Shown here: positions 7,067 to 14,396 of the stretch, one piece after another | Layout of the letters: the number at the start of each line of letters is the position of its first letter | How positions within the stretch are numbered: the stretch's first letter is position 1 | Virus record (IMG/VR): IMGVR_UViG_3300025646_000432 | Span: 1-22,025 of that record | Reading direction: 5' to 3' (one strand) | DNA length: 22,025 nt | From: a virus | Program-made: the position numbers and the translations under genes | The notes under the pieces: generated by a model | What the model was told of the DNA's origin: nothing | What the model saw: only the letters and a program-made list of their open reading frames with translations | Databases searched by the model: none

Positions 7067-7747
7067 ATGGCTTTAAGTACAACAGACTTAGGAAAAGAAG
7101 GTGGTAATGGACTACCAAAAACAATTGCTCCAGGAAATCATACTGTGAAAATTAACAGTGTAGAGCTAGAAGATTTTAAATTTATTGATGGTGCAAAACA
7201 TATAATCTTGCAAGTTGAAACAGAACCTATTAGTGGGTTTGAAGGATTTATGATTGATAAAGATGATCCAAGTAAAGGTCATTATGCAGGTCAAGTTGGT
7301 AAAGTAAAAGCTAGTCAATATGCATTTGCAGATGGTACAACCAAATCTGGTATTCAAATTCAAAGAGATAGATCTATTCTTATCTTTTTACAGAATCTTT
7401 GTAAAGCTATGGATAAAAATTCTTGGTTTGCTGATCAAGATAACAAACATGATAGCATTGAAGATTTTGTTACAGCATTTAACAATGATGCGCCTTTCAA
7501 AGATGTATATCTTGATGTATGCGTTGCTGGTAAAGAATATGAAGGTAAGTCAGGATATACTAATTATGACATGTGGTTACCTAAAGGTTCAAAAGATGGT
7601 TATGCATATGTAACTAAGGGTGGTAATGTCCTTAAATACAACGAAGATGACCATCTTAAGAAAATGGAAGTTAAAGAAGTTGGTTCTTTTGGTGATGATG
7701 ACTTAAGTGTCCCTCCAAAAGTGTCCACTGATTTCAGTCTTGACTAA
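7067..7747 (+). CDS. Single-stranded DNA-binding-like protein with acidic tail
   Basis: A 226-residue protein directly after the Sak4-like gene. The body is beta-rich (PGNHTVKINSVELEDF, HIILQVETEPI, PFKDVYLDVCVAGKEYEG), consistent with an OB-fold core, and the C terminus is a low-complexity acidic tail (GDDDLSVPP, ending DFSLD) like those by which SSBs recruit partners. The pattern suits a phage SSB that coats replication intermediates and loads the neighbouring ATPase. The gene is followed immediately by a strong terminator, separating it from the primase gene. An alternative is a DUF669-type protein, which occupies the same genetic position in other phages. OB fold is inferred, not proven. 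Confidence 0.68.
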   Translation: MALSTTDLGKEGGNGLPKTIAPGNHTVKINSVELEDFKFIDGAKHIILQVETEPISGFEGFMIDKDDPSKGHYAGQVGKVKASQYAFADGTTKSGIQIQRDRSILIFLQNLCKAMDKNSWFADQDNKHDSIEDFVTAFNNDAPFKDVYLDVCVAGKEYEGKSGYTNYDMWLPKGSKDGYAYVTKGGNVLKYNEDDHLKKMEVKEVGSFGDDDLSVPPKVSTDFSLD

Positions 7748-7753
7748 TTAGTT

Positions 7754-7783
7754 AAGGGGGAAGTCAAAAGCTTCCCCTTTTTC
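7754..7783 (+). terminator. Rho-independent terminator after the SSB-like gene
   Basis: GGGGAAG (7757-7763) pairs with CTTCCCC (7771-7777) around a 7-base loop, followed by a run of T. It starts about 10 bases after the SSB-like stop. Flanking AA/TT can extend the stem with a bulged G. The next gene starts only about 16 bases further on, leaving no room for a separate promoter between them. Confidence 0.85.
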
Positions 7784-7798
7784 TATTACCTTTATTTT

Positions 7799-8776
7799 AT
7801 GATTTCAACAAAAAACTTAATTGGGAATGTTAATGATGTTCCTGCAGAGTGGGTTTTTGAACATTATTTAGGATTAAGTGAAAAACTTACAGGACAAGAT
7901 GTAAAGATACACTCTGTCTTTAAAAGTGAGAAGACTCCTTCAATGTTTATATATTTTAAACCTTCTAATAATCAATATAAATACAAAGATTTTTCTTCCG
8001 GTAAACAAGGGGATAAAATCAACTTAGTTGCTGAGTTAAATAGTATAACTTATGGACAAGCAGCAATAAGAATTTGTGCAGATTATGAAAAGTATTTAAA
8101 AGATAATAATTATCACTCTGTAAATGAGTATAAAATACAAAATAAGTATAGAGTATCTGATTTTGAAATGAGGCACTGGACAAATATTGATGGTAAGTTT
8201 TGGATGAAATTTAAAATTGATTCAAAAATGCTAGATGAATATAATGTTTGTGGATTATCTTATTTCACTATGCAGAAAGAAGGCGAGGGTAGCAGATCTG
8301 AAATTGTATTTAAAGGAAATTATATCTATGGATATTTTAGAGATGATGGTACTTTATATAAAATATATCTCCCGAATAATCCAAATAAGAAATTTATCAA
8401 AGTGCAGAACTATATTCAAGGTATGGATCAGCTTACTTATGATAAAGACTATTTAGTTATCACATCTTCTTTGAAAGATCTAATGGCTTTTAGAAAGTTG
8501 GGTTATAAAAATGCAGAGGCTATTGCTCCCGATAGTGAGAATACTATGATTGCAGAACAGTATATTAAATCTTTGAAGAAAAAGTATAAGAATATATGTG
8601 TTTTATTTGATAATGATGAAGCGGGTATAACTGCCGCTAAAAAATATCAAGAAAGATATAATTTAAATTATGTAATGCTTGATATGGATAAAGATTTATC
8701 AGATTCAGTAAAAACATATGGTTTAACAAATGTAAAAGAAACATTACATCCTTTATTAAAAACCGCTTTAATTTAA
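7799..8776 (+). CDS. DnaG-type primase with degenerate zinc motif and TOPRIM domain
   Basis: A 325-residue primase-like protein that would make RNA primers at the phage fork. The N terminus retains the outline of the DnaG zinc domain (SEKTPS at 43-48, then YKYKDFSSGKQGD up to 72), but the cysteines that bind zinc are gone. The TOPRIM domain follows: VITSSLKD (SSLKD 223-227), FDNDEAG with Asp271 and Asp273, and LSDSVKTYG. The first TOPRIM acidic residue, usually Glu in 'EG..D', is replaced by Ser. Family membership is clear from motif order; activity could be altered or supported by other residues. It follows a terminator and precedes a coiled-coil gene by 6 bases. Confidence 0.85.
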   Translation: MISTKNLIGNVNDVPAEWVFEHYLGLSEKLTGQDVKIHSVFKSEKTPSMFIYFKPSNNQYKYKDFSSGKQGDKINLVAELNSITYGQAAIRICADYEKYLKDNNYHSVNEYKIQNKYRVSDFEMRHWTNIDGKFWMKFKIDSKMLDEYNVCGLSYFTMQKEGEGSRSEIVFKGNYIYGYFRDDGTLYKIYLPNNPNKKFIKVQNYIQGMDQLTYDKDYLVITSSLKDLMAFRKLGYKNAEAIAPDSENTMIAEQYIKSLKKKYKNICVLFDNDEAGITAAKKYQERYNLNYVMLDMDKDLSDSVKTYGLTNVKETLHPLLKTALI

Positions 8777-8782
8777 ACAATT

Positions 8783-9064
8783 ATGGATGACTATAGATTA
8801 GAAAGAGACGCTGATGACGCCATGGAGGCTTGTAGAAATGCTTATGATGCTGCTGATGTTATTCAAGAGCTTGTAAATCTTGTGGATGACCTTGAAAATG
8901 AAAATAGTAGTCTTAAAGAACAAGTAGAAGAAAGTTTTGAAAAGTGTGAAAAACTACAAAATGAATTAACTACTACAAAGACGCATTTAGAAGAATCTCG
9001 AAAAGAGAATCTTGAGTTATGGACCTTAGTACATAAATTACAATCAGGTGTGGACATATCGTAA
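8783..9064 (+). CDS. Small coiled-coil protein (93 aa)
   Basis: A 93-residue acidic protein predicted to be mostly one long coiled coil: from about residue 25 to 88 the sequence runs IQELVNLVDDLENENSSLK then KCEKLQNELTTTKTHLEE with hydrophobic residues at heptad positions. The N-terminal 24 residues are rich in Asp and Ala. No enzymatic motif. The last 17 bases overlap the next gene. Likely a dimeric adaptor or structural protein; its partner is not indicated by the sequence, although the primase lies immediately upstream. Confidence 0.75.
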   Translation: MDDYRLERDADDAMEACRNAYDAADVIQELVNLVDDLENENSSLKEQVEESFEKCEKLQNELTTTKTHLEESRKENLELWTLVHKLQSGVDIS

Positions 9065-9470
9065 TAGAGAATTTAACGAATTAGATATACCAGAGGGTGC
9101 TGTAGGATTTGTTTATCACATGTCAGTAATATTAAATGGAAATTCTTATGCTTACATAGGTAAAAAGAATTTCTTTTCTAATGTAAAAAAGAAACTTGGT
9201 AAAAAAGCTTTAGCAGCACTTACTGATAAAAGAGTAAAAAAATACGCTGTAGTAACTAAACCAAATTTTATGAATTACTATAGTAGTAATCAACAATTAA
9301 AAGAAGCTCATAAAGCTGGTTTCCTAATTAAAAGGGAAATACTAAAAATATGTTATTCTAAAGCAGAGTTAACATATCAAGAAACTAAATACCAGTTTTT
9401 ATATGAGGTGCTTGAAAAAGAAGAATATCTAAACGGAAATATTTTAGGTAGGTTTTATAAAATTAAATAA
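9048..9470 (+). CDS. GIY-YIG family nuclease
   Basis: A 140-residue putative nuclease of the GIY-YIG superfamily. The two halves of the motif are GFVYHMSV (around 20-27; GFVY replaces GIY) and YAYIGKKNF (around 35-43; YIG intact). Downstream are the expected elements: a basic stretch, NYYSSNQQLKEAHKAG resembling the 'YYGSS..L' region of phage GIY-YIG proteins, then KREILKICYSKAELTYQETKYQF, where Glu is a candidate metal ligand, and an Asn-rich end. I use GTG 9048 because the first ATG lies inside the motif and would remove GFVY. The gene overlaps the coiled-coil gene by 17 bases. It may be a homing-type or a phage DNA-processing endonuclease. Confidence 0.75.
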   Translation: MWTYRNREFNELDIPEGAVGFVYHMSVILNGNSYAYIGKKNFFSNVKKKLGKKALAALTDKRVKKYAVVTKPNFMNYYSSNQQLKEAHKAGFLIKREILKICYSKAELTYQETKYQFLYEVLEKEEYLNGNILGRFYKIK

Positions 9471-9471
9471 T

Positions 9472-9900
9472 ATGAGTAAAGAAAACGAATTTTCAGAAAT
9501 GTTTCTTGCATTAGGTGTGCAAGGTATTAAAGCAGTATCTGTATTTTATGAAGGGGGTGGTGATAGCGGAGCTATTGAATCTATCATATGTACTACAGAT
9601 GATTCTACAGCTAATGATTGGAGCAGTGACCCAGAATCTGTGAGTCACTATGACGACACAGTTAAAGGGCTTGTTGACTTTCCAGGTAAATACGAAACTG
9701 CTTTTCATGATATGTGTTATAGACATATATTAGATCATGTAAGTGATTGGTACAATAATGAGGGGGGTTATGGAAATATAATAGTATCTGTTCCTTCAGG
9801 TGAATTTTTTTGTAAAAACAGTATTAGAATTACAGAAATAGAAACCGAGGATTATTACGGTAACATTATTGAACACGCTGCAAGCAGTGATAAAGAATAG
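9472..9900 (+). CDS. Hypothetical protein with 'EGGGDSG' motif (DUF6878-like)
   Basis: A 142-residue acidic protein one base after the GIY-YIG gene. Its signature is VSVFYEGGGDSGAIESI near the N terminus, followed by a Ser/Asp-rich region, a helix (ETAFHDMCYRHILDHVSDWYNNEGGYGNI) and a strand pair (IIVSVPSGEFFCKNSIRITEIETE). The 'Y(E/D)G.GDSG.IE' pattern resembles a conserved unknown family I recall as DUF6878, found in phages and plasmids. It is followed two bases later by a DUF6915-like gene. No biochemical role known to me. Confidence 0.7.
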   Translation: MSKENEFSEMFLALGVQGIKAVSVFYEGGGDSGAIESIICTTDDSTANDWSSDPESVSHYDDTVKGLVDFPGKYETAFHDMCYRHILDHVSDWYNNEGGYGNIIVSVPSGEFFCKNSIRITEIETEDYYGNIIEHAASSDKE

Positions 9901-9902
9901 CA

Positions 9903-10244
9903 ATGGCACATCCTTGGCAACATGCAAAATCCTCAGCTAAAAAGTTTGGTGGTTCAGCAATGGATTATATAGATATTCATAAATGGTTTGATGAAACCAA
10001 AGCTTGGATAGGACATAGCAAACACAGAATGTTTAGACATCATAGTGAAGGTATCTTTGAATGTGAGAAAAGATTTGGTATGACTATTACTAACTGTGAT
10101 GGTAAAGAGGTGTATGTAAGATATATTGGAGAACAACATGTAAAAGAAGATTGCAACGGGTATATTCCAAGTGCAAAAGAATGGGTAGATAATATAAATA
10201 CACCCACAGAATGGATGATTAGAACATTAAAAATGGAAGACTAA
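9903..10244 (+). CDS. DUF6915-like conserved phage protein
   Basis: A 113-residue protein with a recognisable conserved pattern: MAHPWQHAKSSAKKFGG at the N terminus, IHKWFDETKAWIGHSKHRMFRHHSEGIF in the middle, then ITNCDGKEVYVRYIGEQHV.ED and a C-terminal IPSAKEW. It is rich in conserved His and Trp, which could bind metal, but its function is unknown to me. This family (DUF6915 as I remember it) is widespread in phages and proteobacterial plasmids. The stop overlaps the next start by one base (TAATG). Assignment is by remembered pattern only. Confidence 0.78.
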   Translation: MAHPWQHAKSSAKKFGGSAMDYIDIHKWFDETKAWIGHSKHRMFRHHSEGIFECEKRFGMTITNCDGKEVYVRYIGEQHVKEDCNGYIPSAKEWVDNINTPTEWMIRTLKMED

Positions 10245-10645
10245 TGAATTTAACAATTTCTGAAGCAGATAATTTATTATCTATGCTTAATTCAAATGAT
10301 AAAGATAATATGTATATAGCTTTTAAAGCTATTGAAGCCCATGATTTTTCAGGACCCGACTTTGGATATCTTATTTATTTGTATAAATTTAGTAACACCT
10401 CAATACAAGATTGGTCTGAAAACGCGCCAACACCGCTTAACAAATTAAAAAAATCTTGTAATAATGAGTTGCCTACTCTTACACATGCAAAAAGTATTAC
10501 ACTTTTAATTGAGAATGAGGCAAACCCTGATGTTATAAATGCTTATATAGAAAAGCATATAAAAGATATAAATAGCATGTTTTATAATATGGGATATCCT
10601 ATGGAGAATATTGATTTAACCCTTAATCTAAAAACTAATGAGTAA
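10244..10645 (+). CDS. Hypothetical protein with an 'MLNSxDxDN' helical motif
   Basis: A 133-residue protein beginning at a TAATG overlap and ending in an 8-base overlap with the metallopeptidase gene. Near the N terminus (about 9-34) it carries NLLSMLNSNDKDNMYIAFKAIEAHD, which shares 10 of 13 residues across its core with the 149-aa protein at 1551-2000 and resembles a segment of the 353-aa protein at 13335-14396. After this come aromatic-rich helices (FGYLIYLYKFSNTSI) and helical repeats to the end. No enzyme motif. Its coupling to the metallopeptidase/VWA gene suggests it could belong to that cluster. Confidence 0.7.
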   Translation: MNLTISEADNLLSMLNSNDKDNMYIAFKAIEAHDFSGPDFGYLIYLYKFSNTSIQDWSENAPTPLNKLKKSCNNELPTLTHAKSITLLIENEANPDVINAYIEKHIKDINSMFYNMGYPMENIDLTLNLKTNE

Positions 10646-11873
10646 AGAAGCAACTTTAGGTAAAGCATCTAAAGAACTTATGTGGAAAGAGCCCTTCTAT
10701 GGGTTCTTTCTTATTATGTTAAACAAAATTTGGAATAATAAACTTGTACCTACTGCCGGTGTAAGTAAAAATGGTATTAACTATCAGCTTACAATAAATG
10801 AAGATTTTTGGATGAGTTTATCTGAAAATCATAGAATTGGTTTATTAAAGCATGAGTTATTACATATTGCATATTTTCATCTAAGTAAATTCTTTGAATT
10901 CTCAGATAGAAAACTGGCAAATATAGCTATGGATATGGAAATCAATCAATATATTGATAAAGATTTTCTTCCTGATGGTGGTATTGATATAGATGATTAT
11001 AAAGATCTTAATCTTGAACGAAAAGCAGGTACTCGTTATTATTATGAAGCTTTACAAAAAGCAAAAAATAAGAAAGATCAAACTGGTACATCAGGTGATG
11101 AAAATTTTGATAAGCTTTGTGATGCTCTTGACGAAGGTGGCGACATTATTATTATCGGCAATGCTCCAGGAAATGGAGAAAAAGAAGTTAATATTCCTAA
11201 TCATGGTACATGGGAAGAATTTGATAATTTAAGTGAAGCTGAGCAAAAGATTATGCAAAAGCAATTAGATAGAATTATTCAAGAAGTTGCTGAGCAGACT
11301 GAAAAGAAAAGAGGTACTATACCTGGTCACATTAACGATTATCTTATTGCTATTAATGAAATAGAGCCTCCTAAGTTTGATTGGAAAGGATATCTTAGAA
11401 GATTTACTGGCACGAGTACAAAAATCTTTACAAAGAAGATTAGAAGAAAAGAAAATAAGCGCTATTCAGATAATCCAGGGTTAAAGATTAAAATGAAGCA
11501 ACACATGTTATTAGGTATTGATACTTCAGGTTCAGTAAGTGATAATGAGTTACAAGAGTTTATGAATGAGATTTATCACATTTATAAAACAGGTGTTGAT
11601 ATCACTATTATTCAATGTGATACTATAATCAGATCTATAGAACCTTATAAAGGTAAATTCGAAATGGCTTTTGGTGGTAGAGGTGGTACTGAATTTGACC
11701 CGGTTTTGGAATATTATAATGCTAATCTAAAGAAATATACAAGTCTTGTATATTTTACTGATGGTGAATGTGATACTTCAGTTAAACCTAAGAACCCTGT
11801 TTTATGGGTATTATCTGAACAGTCAAATATGAATAATTCTCTACCTGGTAAAGTAATTAAATTAGAGTTATGA
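10638..11873 (+). CDS. DUF2201-type metallopeptidase-like / VWA domain protein
   Basis: A 411-residue two-domain protein. The N-terminal domain has a zinc metallopeptidase signature HELLH at 72-76 (His72, Glu73, His76), with His81 as a possible third ligand, inside LLKHELLHIAYFHL. A linker region rich in charged residues follows (about 130-270). The C-terminal VWA-like domain has an intact MIDAS start DTSGS (Asp295, Ser297, Ser299) and a later Thr/Asp region GRGGTEFDP and LVYFTDGECD. DUF2201-VWA proteins work in known cases next to MoxR-type AAA+ ATPases, as here (12067-13242). The usual idea is ATPase-driven handling of a metal- or protein-bound target. The substrate here is unknown. Confidence 0.85.
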   Translation: MSKEATLGKASKELMWKEPFYGFFLIMLNKIWNNKLVPTAGVSKNGINYQLTINEDFWMSLSENHRIGLLKHELLHIAYFHLSKFFEFSDRKLANIAMDMEINQYIDKDFLPDGGIDIDDYKDLNLERKAGTRYYYEALQKAKNKKDQTGTSGDENFDKLCDALDEGGDIIIIGNAPGNGEKEVNIPNHGTWEEFDNLSEAEQKIMQKQLDRIIQEVAEQTEKKRGTIPGHINDYLIAINEIEPPKFDWKGYLRRFTGTSTKIFTKKIRRKENKRYSDNPGLKIKMKQHMLLGIDTSGSVSDNELQEFMNEIYHIYKTGVDITIIQCDTIIRSIEPYKGKFEMAFGGRGGTEFDPVLEYYNANLKKYTSLVYFTDGECDTSVKPKNPVLWVLSEQSNMNNSLPGKVIKLEL

Positions 11874-12064
11874 TATGTTGTATATGTAATAAAGAATTTG
11901 ATGAAATTGAAAAAATTGACATAGACGGTCATGAATTTTACTACAGAGGTGGGCATAATCCCCATCCTATAGAAGAAGAAGGAAGATGTTGTACTAATTG
12001 TAATTTCACAATTGTTGTACCAGAAAGAATGAAACTATCAATTAATAACAAAAACAAAGATTAA
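11870..12064 (+). CDS. Small zinc-ribbon protein (64 aa)
   Basis: A 64-residue protein coupled to the VWA gene by ATGA overlap. Two CxxC knuckles, CCIC (Cys3, Cys6) and CCTNC (Cys41, Cys44), frame a short body containing FYYRGGHNPHPI, so a single zinc site is expected. The pattern 'RGGHNP.P...EGRCC..CN..VV' recurs in small conserved bacterial and phage proteins as I recall them. It sits between the VWA/metallopeptidase and MoxR ATPase genes, suggesting that it is part of the same functional unit, perhaps as a substrate or nucleic-acid-binding adaptor. Confidence 0.8.
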   Translation: MICCICNKEFDEIEKIDIDGHEFYYRGGHNPHPIEEEGRCCTNCNFTIVVPERMKLSINNKNKD

Positions 12065-12066
12065 AA

Positions 12067-13242
12067 ATGGCTCAAGTAAAACTAAACATTGATGACCTAA
12101 AGAATTTTATGGGACATATGGTTAAGAATAACCAGCATATTCAAGCTCAGGGAAAAGTACCTGTAGCTGTTAACATTGAAGGTGAAGCAGGTCTTGGTAA
12201 GACTTCATCTATTTTACAACTAGCAAAAGAAATGGATATGGCTGTAGTTAAACTTAACTTAAGTCAAATCGAAGAACTTGGTGATTTAATTGGTTTTCCA
12301 TTTAAAGAATTTGAGATAGAAAATAAAGAAGGTAAAACTAAATGGATTCAAGATACTTTACTTGAGACTTATGTTAAAAGTGGATTTAAACCAACCGGTC
12401 AAAGTAGAATGTCGCATGCGTCTCCTGAATGGATTCAGGGACAAAGCGAGGGTGGTTTCTTGATTCTTGATGATTATACTCGTGCTGATCATAGATTTAT
12501 GCAAGCTACTATGGAATTAATTGATAGACAAGAATATATCTCTTGGAAACTCCCTAAGAACTGGCATATTGTATTGACTACTAATCCAGACAACGGTGAT
12601 TACAATGTTACCAGTCTTGATATTGCTCAAAAGACTCGATTCATTTCTGTTGAAGTAGATTTTGATGTTAGTGTATGGGCTAAGTGGGCAGAGAATGTAG
12701 GTATTGACGGTAGATGTATTAACTTTTTGTTGATGAATCCTGAAGTAATTACTAAATCTGTTAATCCTAGATCTATTACTACTTTCTTTAATGCAATCAG
12801 TTCTATACCTAAGTTTGAAGATGAGTTACCTCTAATTCAGATGATTGGTGAAGGTTCTGTAGGTGATGAAACAGCTAGTTTATTTACTATGTTTATTAAT
12901 AATAACTTAGATAAAATAATTAGTCCTCAAGATATTATTACTAACCAAAATGAAGCTTATGTTCTTGGAGCATTAAGCTCATCTGTTGGTAAAGATGATA
13001 ACTTTAGAGCTGATATTTCTAGTGTTATTACAACAAGAATTATAAATTACTGTTTAACACATGCTGATAAACATGGAGTAAATGATGCTATGATCAATAG
13101 ATTGATTAAGCTTACTACAGATTGTGATTCGTTTACAGATGATCTTAGATACTATATGGTAAAAGAAATACTAAATGGTAACAAGGTTAAGTTTCAAAAA
13201 CTAATGATGAATCCTGCGGTAGTCAAGATGGCTGTCAAGTAA
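12067..13242 (+). CDS. MoxR-type AAA+ ATPase
   Basis: A 391-residue AAA+ ATPase. Walker A is GEAGLGKT (39-46); Walker B is GGFLILDDYTRAD (Asp135, Asp136); a sensor 1-like segment is WHIVLTTNPDNGDYNVTSLD, and a following KTRFISVEVDFDVSVWAKWAENV matches the region after sensor 1 in MoxR-type proteins. The C-terminal portion (from about 210) is helical lid plus an extension. MoxR ATPases act as chaperones for VWA proteins, which agrees with the VWA/metallopeptidase gene just upstream. Tandem hairpins follow its stop. Membership is solid; the client is unknown. A specific role in phage DNA metabolism is suggested only by location. Confidence 0.85.
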   Translation: MAQVKLNIDDLKNFMGHMVKNNQHIQAQGKVPVAVNIEGEAGLGKTSSILQLAKEMDMAVVKLNLSQIEELGDLIGFPFKEFEIENKEGKTKWIQDTLLETYVKSGFKPTGQSRMSHASPEWIQGQSEGGFLILDDYTRADHRFMQATMELIDRQEYISWKLPKNWHIVLTTNPDNGDYNVTSLDIAQKTRFISVEVDFDVSVWAKWAENVGIDGRCINFLLMNPEVITKSVNPRSITTFFNAISSIPKFEDELPLIQMIGEGSVGDETASLFTMFINNNLDKIISPQDIITNQNEAYVLGALSSSVGKDDNFRADISSVITTRIINYCLTHADKHGVNDAMINRLIKLTTDCDSFTDDLRYYMVKEILNGNKVKFQKLMMNPAVVKMAVK

Positions 13243-13252
13243 TACAATTATT

Positions 13253-13270
13253 AAACAGTTCCCTGTTTTT
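13253..13270 (+). terminator. Weak first hairpin after the MoxR gene
   Basis: AAACAG (13253-13258) and CTGTTT (13263-13268) pair around TTCC and are followed by more T. The six-pair, A/T-rich stem is weak alone but lies 10 bases after the MoxR stop and ahead of a stronger hairpin, making a tandem arrangement. Confidence 0.45.
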
Positions 13271-13285
13271 CTTTCATTTTACAAC

Positions 13286-13320
13286 TAGAGGATAGAAATA
13301 ATTCTATCCTCTATTGTTTT
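13286..13320 (+). terminator. Strong second hairpin after the MoxR gene
   Basis: TAGAGGATAGAA (13286-13297) pairs perfectly over 12 bases with TTCTATCCTCTA (13302-13313) around an ATAA loop, followed by TTGTTTT. It ends about 14 bases before the next start codon (13335), too close for a separate promoter in between. Read-through or an overlapping promoter must supply the downstream gene. Confidence 0.85.
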
Positions 13321-13334
13321 AATTATTTTTAATT

Positions 13335-14396
13335 ATGAAACACTATAAATATATAAGTGGATATTCAGACTATTCACTTAATGATTTTACTGATATTATT
13401 GGAGCATTTAGTGATAATTATGTTTTGAACAATGCTCCCTTTACTCTTCATTCTGATTATACAATAAATCAAAATGAAAAACTATATTTTTTACCAGGCA
13501 CAAGTGTTCCTAGAATTAAATTAAAAGACATATTTGCTCAAACAAAATCAAAAACCACAAGAAATATTGCTGAGGCTACCAAAGTAATAGGTTCTGTAAA
13601 ATCTTTAGATAAACTACTAGACGCTACTTGGTATTATTGGGTAACTGTTCCAAAATTTCTGGAATTCTTAGAAATAGCACTTAACAAAGGAGATGTTCAT
13701 CCAGATGATTATAAAGATACTATAGATCATGTAATAAATGATGAAATTATACTAACTGATTATGCTTTTATTAGAAATCTTAAATGTAATGAAAGCATTA
13801 CATTGACACCTGAAATAGATTATATTCAAGGATCTCGTAAATTTTTACATCTTGAAGATAAATATTTTGATATATGGGATGAGCTTAAGGACTGCACTGT
13901 CTATGATGAAGCTACTCTTATCAGTTTAGTAAATGGTGACGATTCTACAAGTATTGATGAAAAAATGTTTGAGTCTTTAAGTCAAATGTTATCTAGTTCT
14001 GATGAAGATAATCATGTATTAGCTTTAGAGATAATGGCTAATTCTAATTACTCAGATAGTCTTTATTACTTATGTCTATTATTTGAACAGTTTCATTATA
14101 TAATCTCTAATACTAGAACTCGTAATCATGTAAACTTTAAATCTTTAGTTTATTACATGGGATTCGCAAGTCCTAATTATGTCAGTATGACTAAAGATTC
14201 AATTGTTGAATTATTGGTTGAAAGAGATGTTTTTACACCAAAAATGGCAATGGATCTTCTGCAGAAATATAATGAAGATATTATTAACTATGGAAGTAGT
14301 GAAAAATTTGCTGTTACTAAAGTAAGTTACTCAAAAGATGTGTTAGAATATTTAAATAATAAAAAAGTAAATGAGTCAGTTGTTGATACCGAATAA
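13335..14396 (+). CDS. Hypothetical protein (353 aa) with an 'MLSSxDxDN' motif
   Basis: A 353-residue soluble protein, start in the leader context TTTTTAATTATG. The N-terminal half includes YSDYSLNDFTDIIGAF and FLPGTSVPRIKLKDIF; the central region is helical (KFLEFLEIALNKGDVHP). Around residues 211-238 it has SLSQMLSSSDEDNHVLALEI, related to segments in the proteins at 1551-2000 and 10244-10645, followed by YYLCLLFEQFHYII and further helices. I do not recognise a family or a catalytic motif. The last 26 bases overlap the start of the nuclease gene, so the two are probably translated together. Confidence 0.8.
   Translation: MKHYKYISGYSDYSLNDFTDIIGAFSDNYVLNNAPFTLHSDYTINQNEKLYFLPGTSVPRIKLKDIFAQTKSKTTRNIAEATKVIGSVKSLDKLLDATWYYWVTVPKFLEFLEIALNKGDVHPDDYKDTIDHVINDEIILTDYAFIRNLKCNESITLTPEIDYIQGSRKFLHLEDKYFDIWDELKDCTVYDEATLISLVNGDDSTSIDEKMFESLSQMLSSSDEDNHVLALEIMANSNYSDSLYYLCLLFEQFHYIISNTRTRNHVNFKSLVYYMGFASPNYVSMTKDSIVELLVERDVFTPKMAMDLLQKYNEDIINYGSSEKFAVTKVSYSKDVLEYLNNKKVNESVVDTE

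Noticed and set aside
7166-7613. Overlapping frames of 65 codons (-) and 97 codons (+) within the SSB-like gene
   Set aside because: The main frame has the operon start, spacing, acidic tail and a terminator at its end; the others are rich in unlikely residues for their size.
10993-11232. 79-codon frame within the metallopeptidase/VWA gene
   Set aside because: Out of frame with the HELLH and DTSGS motifs; Ile/Lys-rich shadow.
11714-11965. 83-codon reverse frame at the VWA/zinc-ribbon junction
   Set aside because: Antisense to two well-supported genes and without features of its own.
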